Below are positions 45,289 to 52,754 of a DNA stretch of 64,000 bases, piece after piece; within the stretch, counting starts at the first letter, position 1; each line of letters starts with the position of its first letter. Origin of the DNA: Parvibaculum sp039680535 (GTDB lineage Bacteria; Pseudomonadota; Alphaproteobacteria; Parvibaculales; Parvibaculaceae); NCBI RefSeq assembly GCF_039680535.1, contig NZ_JBDKSS010000008.1, positions 124,001 through 188,000 on the forward strand, read 5' to 3'. Below the pieces are notes generated by a model. That model was not told the origin of the DNA. It saw only the letters and a program-made list of their open reading frames with translations, and ran no database searches. Position numbers and translations under genes: made by a program.

Positions 45289-46419
45289 TCAGGCAGCGGT
45301 CGAGTAGCGCTTCAGCTGGTGGTCGACATTGCCGAACTGCGTGTCGATCATGGTGAGGCGCTTGAAGTAGTGGCCGACATTCAGTTCGTCGGTCATGCCC
45401 ATGCCGCCATGGAGCTGCACGGCCTGCTGGCCGACGAAGCGACCGGCCTTGCCGATCTGGACCTTGGCGCCAGCGGCGGCCTTGGTGCGCTCGGCTTCGC
45501 TCTCATCGAGCTTCAGGTTGACCATGTAAGTCATGGAAACCGACTGCTCATAGGCCATGAACATGTCGACCATGCGGTGCTGGAGAACCTGGAACTTGCC
45601 GATCGGCACGCCGAACTGCTTGCGCGTCTTGCAGTATTCGACGGTCGCCTTGTTGAGCTCTCCCATGCAGCCGACGGCTTCGGCGGAGAGAGCGGCAATC
45701 GCCTGATCGGTGATCTTCTCGACGAGCGGCAGGCCCTTCCCTTCCGCGCCGATCAGCGCGTCGGCGCCGACCTTGACGTTCTCGAAGGTGATCTCCGAGG
45801 CGCGGCGGCCATCGACAGTCGGATAGTCGCGGGTCGAGACGCCAGCGGCGTTCTTGTCGACGATGAAGACCGAAACGCCGTCACGGTCGCGCTGGCCACC
45901 CGAGGTGCGCGCGGTGACGATGAGCTTCTGCGCCCAGGGAGCGCCGAGAACCACGGCCTTGTAGCCGTTGATCGTGTAGCCCGCGCCGTCCTTCTTCGCC
46001 GTGGTGACGAGGTCGGCGAGGTTGTAGCGGCCCTGCGGCTCGGCATAGGCGAAGGCCCAGACCGTCTCACCGCCGATGATGCCGGGGATATGGGCTTCCT
46101 GCTGCTCCTTGGAGCCGCCTTCGCGGAGGAACCCGCCAGCGACCACGACCGTCTCGACGAAGGGCTCGACCACGAGATGACGGCCGAACTCTTCCATCAG
46201 GATCATGGTTTCGATGCTGCCGCCGCCGAGGCCGCCCAGCTCTTCGGAAAAGGGCGCGGCGAGCAGGCCCAGCTCGGCGAACTGCTGCCACATCGCCTGG
46301 CTCCAGCCTTCGGGCGACTTCACGATCTTGCGACGCGTGTCGAAGTCGTACTTGTCGGCCAGCAGGCTCTGCACCGTATTGCGGAGCAGGGTCTGCTCCT
46401 CAGTGAACGAAAAATCCAT
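45289..46419 (-). CDS. Acyl-CoA dehydrogenase, PimD-like small subunit
   Basis: 376 residues, MDFSFTEEQTLLRNTVQSLL at the N-terminus. It aligns with the pimeloyl-CoA dehydrogenase small subunit: YAEPQGRYNLADLVTTAKKD in place of the usual EPxAGSD block and GGMGMTDELNVGHYFKRLT near the end, followed by DTQFGNVDHQLKRY without the Y(E/A/G)G(S/T) motif. It therefore probably needs the partner subunit encoded 51 bp upstream to make an active heteromeric enzyme. The substrate could be a dicarboxylic or ring-derived acyl-CoA. Confidence 0.88.
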   Translation of the reverse strand: MDFSFTEEQTLLRNTVQSLLADKYDFDTRRKIVKSPEGWSQAMWQQFAELGLLAAPFSEELGGLGGGSIETMILMEEFGRHLVVEPFVETVVVAGGFLREGGSKEQQEAHIPGIIGGETVWAFAYAEPQGRYNLADLVTTAKKDGAGYTINGYKAVVLGAPWAQKLIVTARTSGGQRDRDGVSVFIVDKNAAGVSTRDYPTVDGRRASEITFENVKVGADALIGAEGKGLPLVEKITDQAIAALSAEAVGCMGELNKATVEYCKTRKQFGVPIGKFQVLQHRMVDMFMAYEQSVSMTYMVNLKLDESEAERTKAAAGAKVQIGKAGRFVGQQAVQLHGGMGMTDELNVGHYFKRLTMIDTQFGNVDHQLKRYSTAA

Positions 46420-46470
46420 GTCCTTGCCCTTCCCGTTAAGTCTGGTTTCTATGCGGCGCTTGCGACCTCT

Positions 46471-47661
46471 TTAAAGGCCGAGCACCATTTTTGCGATGAT
46501 GTTGTGCTGAATTTCGTTCGATCCGCCATAGATCGAGGTCTTGCGCATGTTGAAATAGTTCTGCGCGGCGCCGTTCGAGTAATCCGGCCCGGCGACGAAT
46601 TCATTGCCGGTAAGATCGCCGGTCGGCACGTTGACGTGGCCGTAATTGCCGACGGCTTCGAGCGTCAGTTCCGTAATGCGCTGCTGGATCTCTGTGCCCT
46701 TGATCTTGAGGATGGAGGCTTCAGGTCCCGGTCCCGCGCCCTTGCTTTCGGCGGCCAGCGTGCGCAGCTCCGTCACCTCGAGCGCCGCAAGGTCGATCTC
46801 TAGTTCGGCGATCTTGCGCGCGAACTCGTCGGTCTTGATGAGCGGTTCACCGTCCACGAGTTCGGCGGTCGCGATGGACTTCAGACGCTCGATCGCCTTC
46901 TTGGAGCGCGAAACGCCGGCGATGCCCGAACGCTCGTTGCCGAGCAGGAACTTCGCATAGGTCCAGCCCTTGTTCTCCTCGCCGATGAGGTTCTCGGCCG
47001 GCACCTTCACGTCTTCGAGGAAGACTTCGTTGACCTCATGCGCGCCATCCATCGTGATGATGGGGCGAACGGTGATGCCCGGCGTCTTCATGTCGATCAA
47101 AAGGAAGGAGATGCCCTCCTGCGCCTTCGCGTTCGGATCGGTACGAACGAGGCAGAACATCCAGTCGGCATATTGCGCGAGCGTCGTCCAGATCTTGTGG
47201 CCGTTGACGACATAATGGTCGCCCTCGCGCACAGCGCGCGTCTTGAGGCCGGCGAGGTCCGAACCGGCGCCCGGCTCCGAATAGCCCTGGCACCACCAGA
47301 CATCGGCGGAAAGAATGCCCGGCAGGAAGCGCTTCTTCTGCTCTTCATTGCCGAAGGTGTAGATGACCGGGCCCACCATGGAGAGGCCGAAGGGGAGAAG
47401 CGGCTGCGTCTCGGCGCGCGCATTCTCTTCGTTCCAGATATAGCGCTGCGTAATCGTCCAGCCCGTGCCGCCATATTCCACCGGCCAATGCGGAACGACC
47501 CAACCCTTCTTGTAGAGGATGCGATGCCAGGTGAGGATTTCTTCCTTGGTCATCTCGCCACGCGTCCGGCGCGACTTCAGGTCTTTCGGATAATTCTCGG
47601 CAATGAACGTGCGGACTTCGTCGCGAAACGCGAGATCCTGCGGCGAGAAACTCATATCCAT
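46471..47661 (-). CDS. Acyl-CoA dehydrogenase, PimC-like large subunit
   Basis: 396 residues, MDMSFSPQDLAFRDEVRTFI. Contains CQGYSEPGAGSDLAGL, KIWTTLAQYADWMFCLVRT and the C-terminal RKTSIYGGSNEIQHNIIAK. Length and order match the PimC protein of pimeloyl-CoA degradation, and its gene lies directly upstream of the PimD-like gene on the same strand. In known systems the pair oxidises odd-chain dicarboxylic or cyclic-derived acyl-CoAs. The real substrate here is not shown. Confidence 0.9.
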   Translation of the reverse strand: MDMSFSPQDLAFRDEVRTFIAENYPKDLKSRRTRGEMTKEEILTWHRILYKKGWVVPHWPVEYGGTGWTITQRYIWNEENARAETQPLLPFGLSMVGPVIYTFGNEEQKKRFLPGILSADVWWCQGYSEPGAGSDLAGLKTRAVREGDHYVVNGHKIWTTLAQYADWMFCLVRTDPNAKAQEGISFLLIDMKTPGITVRPIITMDGAHEVNEVFLEDVKVPAENLIGEENKGWTYAKFLLGNERSGIAGVSRSKKAIERLKSIATAELVDGEPLIKTDEFARKIAELEIDLAALEVTELRTLAAESKGAGPGPEASILKIKGTEIQQRITELTLEAVGNYGHVNVPTGDLTGNEFVAGPDYSNGAAQNYFNMRKTSIYGGSNEIQHNIIAKMVLGL

Positions 47662-47894
47662 CGAAACTTCCTCCTGTTCGGCGGCAAACGGAGCCGCTGC
47701 TTCCGCAAAACTGCCGATTTATACGCGAGAAAGGGCCGGCGCGATCAGCCCGCCCGGCCGCTTATTTTGGCCGTGATATTAACGGCCCACGGGGCCGTTG
47801 CAAGGCCGGCGGCTGTGCGCCGGGAAACGGGCTCCTGTGCGCAAACTCCCCGCCCGCCGCTGCGGCAGGGGGGCCGGAAGAGGCCGAATCGCGC

Positions 47895-48878
47895 TCAGGC
47901 GAAACCCGCCTGCTCCCGTGTCGCCATGCCGGAAAGCGCGCCCGCCGCTGACCTGACGAGGTTCACGGCCAGGGCCGCGCCAGTGCCGTCCTCCAGCGTG
48001 AGGCCCAGATCGAGCAGCGGCTCCTTGCCCAGCGCTTCGAGCAATATGTCGTGCGGCACCGAGCCGGAACGATGCGCGGCAAGGCAATGGTCGAGCGAGC
48101 CCTGGTCCTGCCTGTAGAGAACGGCCGCTGCGGCGCAAGCGACGAAGCCGTCGAGCAGCACCGGAATGCGCTGGTAGCGGGCAGCGAGGATCGCGCCCGC
48201 AATGGCGGCAAGCTCGCGCCCGCCGAGGCGGCGAAGCGCCTCCAGTGGATCGCGCAGCGCATTCCCGTGGAAGGCGAGCGCCTCTTCCACAACAGCCTGT
48301 TCGCGCGGATCGGACGTCCAGTCCGATGCCTCGCCGCCGAAAAGCGCCGCCGCGAGGGCCGCGGCCACGGCGCCATTGCCGACACCAGCCGCGCCCACGC
48401 AGAGAAGATCGGTCCCGCCCGCAATCGCTTCCATGCCAAAGGCCATGGTCGCGGCGCAGGCCTGCTCGGAAAGCGCGTCCGCGCCCGTGATGTCCGGCAC
48501 CGGCATGTCCAGCGCCAGATCGAAGACCTTCAGCCCAGCATTGGCCGCCAGCGCAAACTGGTTCACCGCCGCGCCGCCTGCCGCGAAAAGCTCGACCATC
48601 TGGCGCGTCCGCGCCTGCGGCAGGTCGGAGACCCGCGAGGCGACCCGATGATTGGCGGCAAAGATGGCAACGAGCGGCCGCTCGACGGCGGGCTTCGGGT
48701 TCGCCTGCCAGCGGGCAAGCCAGACGGCGATTTCCTCGAGCCGGCCAAGGCCGCCGGCATCGACGAGGTCGCCTGCATGGGCGGCGGCCGTCACCGTCGC
48801 CACATCATCCCCGGCGGGAAGTCCCGCGATCAGGTCGCGAATATCGTCGAAAGGCAGGCCGGAGGGCGGACGGGTCAT
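47895..48878 (-). CDS. cobT: Nicotinate-nucleotide--dimethylbenzimidazole phosphoribosyltransferase
   Basis: 327 residues. Activates 5,6-dimethylbenzimidazole to alpha-ribazole phosphate, the lower-ligand step of cobalamin synthesis. Signatures: LVAIFAANHRVA, FGMEAIAGGTDLLCVGAAGVGNG, LDGFVACAAA, and the terminal LEDGTGAALA followed by GMATREQAGFA. Enteric CobT has its catalytic Glu as GEG in the LGEG(T/S)GA loop; here the corresponding residues are ED, leaving Asp or a shifted Glu. No other cobalamin genes adjoin it; cobA is 7 kb away. It is divergent from the DUF1289 gene. Confidence 0.9.
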   Translation of the reverse strand: MTRPPSGLPFDDIRDLIAGLPAGDDVATVTAAAHAGDLVDAGGLGRLEEIAVWLARWQANPKPAVERPLVAIFAANHRVASRVSDLPQARTRQMVELFAAGGAAVNQFALAANAGLKVFDLALDMPVPDITGADALSEQACAATMAFGMEAIAGGTDLLCVGAAGVGNGAVAAALAAALFGGEASDWTSDPREQAVVEEALAFHGNALRDPLEALRRLGGRELAAIAGAILAARYQRIPVLLDGFVACAAAAVLYRQDQGSLDHCLAAHRSGSVPHDILLEALGKEPLLDLGLTLEDGTGAALAVNLVRSAAGALSGMATREQAGFA

Positions 48879-48949
48879 TATATTTGTCTCGGAATTGGGA
48901 GGTGCCTTCCTATACCCTGCCCCGGACCGCGATAGAACCCGGAAATGAC

Positions 48950-49189
48950 GTGAACGCCCTGCCAGCCATCTCCTCCCCCTGCATCGATGTCTGCGAGATC
49001 GACGCCGCCTCCGGGCTCTGCGCCGGCTGTGCCCGGTCGCTCGACGAGATCGCCCAATGGTCGCGGCTCGGCGAAGATGAGCGCCGCGCGATCATGAAAA
49101 CCCTGCCCGCCCGCCTCGACGCGCTCGGCCCCCGCGCCAAGGCGCCAGACGAGGCCTGCGCCCGCATCGCCTCGGTACTCGCCAGATGA
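48950..49189 (+). CDS. DUF1289 family small cysteine protein
   Basis: 79 residues from a GTG start (MNALPAISS). The family motif SPCIDVCEIDAASGLCAGCA has four cysteines in a CxxxC/CxxC pattern, followed by RSLDEIAQWSRLGEDERR. The cysteines suggest a zinc or iron-sulfur site. The open frame extends 22 codons upstream, but that part overlaps the likely cobT promoter and has no family similarity. The stop overlaps the ATG of the peptide transporter gene. No function is established. Confidence 0.85.
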   Translation: MNALPAISSPCIDVCEIDAASGLCAGCARSLDEIAQWSRLGEDERRAIMKTLPARLDALGPRAKAPDEACARIASVLAR

Positions 49190-50553
49190 CGGCGCGCAGT
49201 CCCGAACTCTTCGGCCACCCGAAGGGGCTCTCCTTCCTTTTCGGCACGGAGATGTGGGAACGCTTCTCCTATTACGGCATGCGGGCGCTGCTGACCCTCT
49301 ACATGGTCAAATATCTGCTGCTGCCGGAAAACCGCGACCGCGTGCTCGGCCTCGATGCGTTCCATCGCACGCTCGAAGCGATATTCGGCCCGCTCGACGT
49401 GCAGCCTTTCGCCTCGCAGGTCTACGGCTCCTACACGGCGCTGGTCTATCTCACGCCCGTTCTCGGCGGCTTGATCGCCGACCGCTGGCTGGGCAATCGC
49501 CGCACGGTGATCATCGGCGCGCTGCTGATGGCGCTCGGCCATTTCATGATGGCCTTCGAGCACCTGTTCCTTTTCGCGCTGCTCGCGCTCATCCTCGGCA
49601 ATGGCGCGTTCAAGCCCAATATTTCCAGCCAGGTCGGCGCACTTTACGCACCCGGCGACGCGCGGCGCGACCGCGCCTATTCGATCTTCTATGTCGGCAT
49701 CAATCTCGGCGCCTTCCTCGCGCCGCTTGTCTGCGGCACGCTGGGCGAGCGCGTCGCCTGGCATTACGGCTTCGGCGCGGCTGGCGTCGGCATGCTGATC
49801 GCCATTGCGATCTACCATTTCGGCACGCCCTATCTTCCCGAAGAGAGGCCGCGCGCAAAGGCCTCAACGTCGAGCCCGCGCACCCCGCTTACGAGCGAGG
49901 AATGGCGCGCCGTCGGCGTGCTGGCGCTTCTCTGCGTCTTCGTCACCTTCTTCTGGGCGACCTATGAGCAGCAGGGAAACACCATCGCTCTCTGGGCGGA
50001 TGAAAACACCGACCGCGCGGTCAATCTTCTCTTCTGGCAAGGCGACGTTCCGACGACATGGTTCCTGTCGCTGAACCCTTTCATGATCTTTGCCTTCACG
50101 CCTTTCGTCGTCGCACTCTGGGCGCGGCAGTCGCGGCGCGGCACGGAACCGTCGACACTCACCAAGATGTCGCTCGGCTGCCTCGGCGTCGCGCTCGGCA
50201 ATCTCCTCATGGTCGCCGCCGCCCTGGAAGCGAGCGCAACCGGCAAGGCGAGCGCCCTCTGGCTCGTCGCCTATTTTGCCATCGTGACCACGGGCGAGCT
50301 TTACCTCTCGCCCACCGGCCTTTCCTTCGTCTCGAAAATCGCGCCTGCCCGCCTCATCTCGATGCTGATGGGCTTCTGGTTCCTCACAAACTTCACCGGC
50401 AACTTCCTCGCCGGCTGGCTCGGCAGTTTCTGGAGCACGATGGATAAAGGCGCGTTTTTCCTGATGATCGCGGGTGTTGCGGGCGCGGCGAGCGCGGCGA
50501 TTTTCGTTTTTGATCGGGTGATGAAGCAAAATCCGAGCGGGCAGGCGTTGTAG
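49186..50553 (+). CDS. POT/PTR-family proton-dependent oligopeptide transporter
   Basis: 455 residues with about 14 membrane segments. N-terminal FGHPKGLSFLFGTEMWERFSYYGMRALL is the POT signature (ExxER-type motif: EMWERFSYYG). Further marks are GGLIADRWLGNRRTVI and the second PTR2 motif FYVGINLGAFLAPLVCG. It imports di- and tripeptides with H+. It overlaps the DUF1289 gene by 4 bp (ATGA), so the two are co-translated. Confidence 0.93.
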   Translation: MTARSPELFGHPKGLSFLFGTEMWERFSYYGMRALLTLYMVKYLLLPENRDRVLGLDAFHRTLEAIFGPLDVQPFASQVYGSYTALVYLTPVLGGLIADRWLGNRRTVIIGALLMALGHFMMAFEHLFLFALLALILGNGAFKPNISSQVGALYAPGDARRDRAYSIFYVGINLGAFLAPLVCGTLGERVAWHYGFGAAGVGMLIAIAIYHFGTPYLPEERPRAKASTSSPRTPLTSEEWRAVGVLALLCVFVTFFWATYEQQGNTIALWADENTDRAVNLLFWQGDVPTTWFLSLNPFMIFAFTPFVVALWARQSRRGTEPSTLTKMSLGCLGVALGNLLMVAAALEASATGKASALWLVAYFAIVTTGELYLSPTGLSFVSKIAPARLISMLMGFWFLTNFTGNFLAGWLGSFWSTMDKGAFFLMIAGVAGAASAAIFVFDRVMKQNPSGQAL

Positions 50554-50574
50554 GCACAACACCCATCCCCAACC

Positions 50575-50655
50575 GTCACCCCGGACCTGATCCGAAGTCC
50601 ATCTTCGCATCCCCAATCAAGCGGCCCCTGGATCCCCGCTTTCGCCGGGATGACA
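50575..50655. repeat. GTCA...TGAC palindromic intergenic repeat, divergent copy
   Basis: 81 bp beginning GTCACCCCGGACCTGATCCG and ending CTTTCGCCGGGATGACA. Ends and the CCATCTTCGC middle are shared with the 4291 and 40434 copies; the second arm differs (GGATCCCCGC...). Again between convergent genes. Confidence 0.7.
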
Positions 50656-50716
50656 GCAAGTGATGTGGATGCGTCCTGCAGGGGGTGGGAAAGCAATCCG
50701 GACGGCGCAAACAAAT

Positions 50717-50746
50717 ACGGACGCGGCATTTCGATGCCGCGTCCGT
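50717..50746. terminator. Strong hairpin terminator, TTCG loop
   Basis: A perfect 13-bp stem ACGGACGCGGCAT / ATGCCGCGTCCGT with a TTCG loop. On the minus strand it is followed by ATTTGTTTG. It ends the cytochrome b operon and may also stop transcription from the peptide transporter side. Confidence 0.8.
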
Positions 50747-50759
50747 TTCATGTTTCGCA

Positions 50760-51323
50760 TCACTCCGCCCGTTTGCGGCCGGTGAACATGGCGCGCACCA
50801 GATTTTCCCGGTGCTCGATGCTGGCGGCGAAAACGCCGGCGATGTGGAGGCCGACAAGGATCAGGGCGAGGTTCGCGAGTGCTTCATGCACTTCCTCGAC
50901 CCACTCGACGCCCCAGAAGGCATCGGTCGTCATCAGGATGCCCGTGCCGCAAAGCGCGGCGAGCATGGCGAGGAGCGCCATCACCATCGCGCCGCCTGCC
51001 GGGTTGTGCCCGATGTAACGCTTCGCGCGGAACATCATCGTGTCGACGAGGTAACGGATCACCGTCGAGGGACGATAGATGAAGTCCGAAAACCGCGCAT
51101 GCGTGCTGCCGACGAGGCCCCAGACGACGCGGATCGCGACAAGCGCTGCGATGGCATAGCCCGTGGTCTCGTGAACGCTCTGCAACTCGTCGCCGGTGGC
51201 CCAGGCGATCGCAAAGGCCGCCACCAGCGACCAGTGGAAGATACGCACCAGCGGGTCCCAGACGCGGACGGTGGCCGGCCGCGTGTCGCGGCCGGCGTCC
51301 AGGGTCTCAAGCGCGCGAGACAT
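50760..51323 (-). CDS. Cytochrome b561/hydrogenase-type b-cytochrome
   Basis: 187 residues, four membrane helices. N-terminal VRVWDPLVRIFHWSLVAAF and ELQSVHETTGYAIAALVAIRVVWGLVGS supply heme-ligand histidines, and the last helix has VHEALANLALILVGLHIAG. This is the small cytochrome b/b6 domain that passes electrons between quinol and a periplasmic partner. Its start overlaps the stop of the PepSY gene upstream, so the PepSY protein is the probable partner or modulator. Confidence 0.9.
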   Translation of the reverse strand: MSRALETLDAGRDTRPATVRVWDPLVRIFHWSLVAAFAIAWATGDELQSVHETTGYAIAALVAIRVVWGLVGSTHARFSDFIYRPSTVIRYLVDTMMFRAKRYIGHNPAGGAMVMALLAMLAALCGTGILMTTDAFWGVEWVEEVHEALANLALILVGLHIAGVFAASIEHRENLVRAMFTGRKRAE

Positions 51324-51610
51324 CAGTCGTCTTCCTTGCCGTTGACGCGCTCGCCGGTGACCGGATTGAAGTAGAGTTCGGCCTTGGCGCCGTTCTTGTC
51401 GATGACATAGAGTTCGTAGCAGCCGTCCTCGGCCTTCACGCGGCGAACCTCATAGCCGAGCGCGGTGCCCTTCGCCTTGATGGCGTCTTCGCTGAGCCAC
51501 TGTTCGCGCGGCGCATTGCCACAGCTCGCTTTGCCCTCTTCCTCGGCGAAGGCGGGAACAGCCACACCCATGGCGAGGACGACGGCGGACAATTGAAGCA
51601 TCTTACGCAT
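51323..51610 (-). CDS. Secreted PepSY-domain protein
   Basis: 95 residues with a signal peptide (MRKMLQLSAVVLAMGVAVPAFA cleavage region, split after AFA) and a mature PepSY-like domain: QWLSEDAIKAKGTALGYEVRRV, then GCYELYVIDKNGAKAELYFN and PVTGERV. Two cysteines (CGNAPREQ and GCYELY) could form a disulfide. Periplasmic. It overlaps the cytochrome b gene by one base of the stop, implying coupled translation. PepSY domains commonly modulate proteases, reductases or sensors. Confidence 0.85.
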   Translation of the reverse strand: MRKMLQLSAVVLAMGVAVPAFAEEEGKASCGNAPREQWLSEDAIKAKGTALGYEVRRVKAEDGCYELYVIDKNGAKAELYFNPVTGERVNGKEDD

Positions 51611-51675
51611 TGTGAAACTCTCCTGTTGGATGGGATCGCTCCGATCCCCGACGAATGCGACCCTAACGGAGTGGC

Positions 51676-51716
51676 GCTGACAGAAGGCTGAGAGGGGCTG
51701 TCAGCGAATTGTCAGC
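51676..51716. promoter_or_regulatory. Direct-repeat regulator site in divergent promoter region
   Basis: CTGTCAGC at 51698 and TTGTCAGC at 51709 are direct repeats with an 11-bp period, the arrangement recognised by OmpR/PhoB-type regulators; an inverted GCTGACAG lies at 51676. The site is in the gap between the divergent PepSY genes, and the OmpR-family regulator is encoded 370 bp away, so autoregulation is likely. The repeat is seen; the binding is inferred. Confidence 0.55.
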
Positions 51717-51738
51717 TAGCGGATGCGATCCTGCACGA

Positions 51739-52089
51739 ATGATGAAACAGCGAACGAAATGGCGGGGACTCCTGAGGGCGATTGCGGTGGCGGCGCCCTT
51801 CTGCGCCGTCTTGCCGCAGGCCTTCGCCGGCGAGCCCGCGCATCAGCAGATCGAGGAGCATGACCACGATCGGGCCCGCCGCGCACGGGAGCGCGGCGAG
51901 ATCAAGTCGCTCGAAGAAATCATGCCGACCGTTTCCCGCGAAGCACCGGGCGAGATTTCGCATATCGAGCTCGAGCGCGACGACGGGCTCTGGGTCTACG
52001 AATTCAGGATCATCGACGCGAAGGGGCACCTTGAGGAAATCAAGGTCGATGCCGCGACAGGCCGCATCATCGAGCGGGAGGACGACTGA
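51739..52089 (+). CDS. PepSY-domain protein, first gene of the two-component operon
   Basis: About 116 residues from MMKQRTKWRG (in-frame codons exist 10 further upstream). A signal peptide ends near PQAFAGEP; then an acidic and basic linker (HQQIEEHDHDRARRARERGE) precedes a PepSY domain: SLEEIMPTV, GEISHIELERDDGLWVYEFR, KVDAATGRII. It is periplasmic, and probably senses or buffers the signal for the kinase encoded next but one. The stop overlaps the response-regulator start by one base. Confidence 0.85.
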   Translation: MMKQRTKWRGLLRAIAVAAPFCAVLPQAFAGEPAHQQIEEHDHDRARRARERGEIKSLEEIMPTVSREAPGEISHIELERDDGLWVYEFRIIDAKGHLEEIKVDAATGRIIEREDD

Positions 52090-52754
52090 TGCGCATTCTT
52101 CTCGTCGAGGACGATGACAGGATCGCGGCCGACGTCGCCACCGCGCTGACGGCGGCGGGCTTCACAGTCGAGCGCGAGGCCGATGGCGAGGAAGCCTGGT
52201 TTCGCGGAGACACGGAAGAATTCGACGCCGTCGTCCTCGACCTCGGCCTTCCCGGCATGGACGGGCTTGCGGTTTTGAAGCGCTGGCGCGATGGCGGACG
52301 GCGCTTTCCCGTTCTCGTCCTCACCGCGCGGGGACGCTGGGCCGAGCGTGTCGAGGGCATCGACGCGGGCGCCGACGACTATCTGCCAAAGCCCTTCCAG
52401 ATGGAGGAACTGATCGCGCGCCTGCGCGCCCTCGTCCGCCGCGCGGCGGGACAGGCATCGTCCATCCTCGTCAACGGCACTGTGCGTCTCGACACGCGGC
52501 GCATGGAAGTCACCGTGAATGGCGTGCCGGTGAGCCTTTCGCCGCAGGAATATCGCCTCCTCTCCTATCTCATGCATCATGCCGGCCGCGTCGTCTCGCA
52601 ACTCGAACTGACCGAGCATCTCTACGCGCAGGATTTCGAACGCGACTCGAACGCGATCGAGGTGATGGTGGGCCGCGTGCGGCGGAAGCTCGGCGTCGAC
52701 CTCATCGAGACGCGGCGCGGCTTCGGCTACATGGTGCCGGAGGCTGCGCCATGA
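52089..52754 (+). CDS. OmpR-family response regulator
   Basis: 221 residues. Receiver domain: acidic pocket VEDDD at 6-10, phosphorylated Asp51 in VVLDLGLPGMDG, Lys in YLPKPFQMEEL; then a winged helix with the closing ETRRGFGYMV. It belongs to the PhoP/QseB-like group. Overlapping starts and stops with both neighbours show a PepSY-regulator-kinase operon. Predicted targets are its own promoter and the divergent PepSY-cytochrome genes. Confidence 0.94.
   Translation: MRILLVEDDDRIAADVATALTAAGFTVEREADGEEAWFRGDTEEFDAVVLDLGLPGMDGLAVLKRWRDGGRRFPVLVLTARGRWAERVEGIDAGADDYLPKPFQMEELIARLRALVRRAAGQASSILVNGTVRLDTRRMEVTVNGVPVSLSPQEYRLLSYLMHHAGRVVSQLELTEHLYAQDFERDSNAIEVMVGRVRRKLGVDLIETRRGFGYMVPEAAP

Noticed and set aside
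47700..47894. Cobalamin riboswitch near cobT
   Set aside because: The GC-rich stretch has several hairpins but no recognisable B12 box, and it lies downstream of cobT, not upstream.
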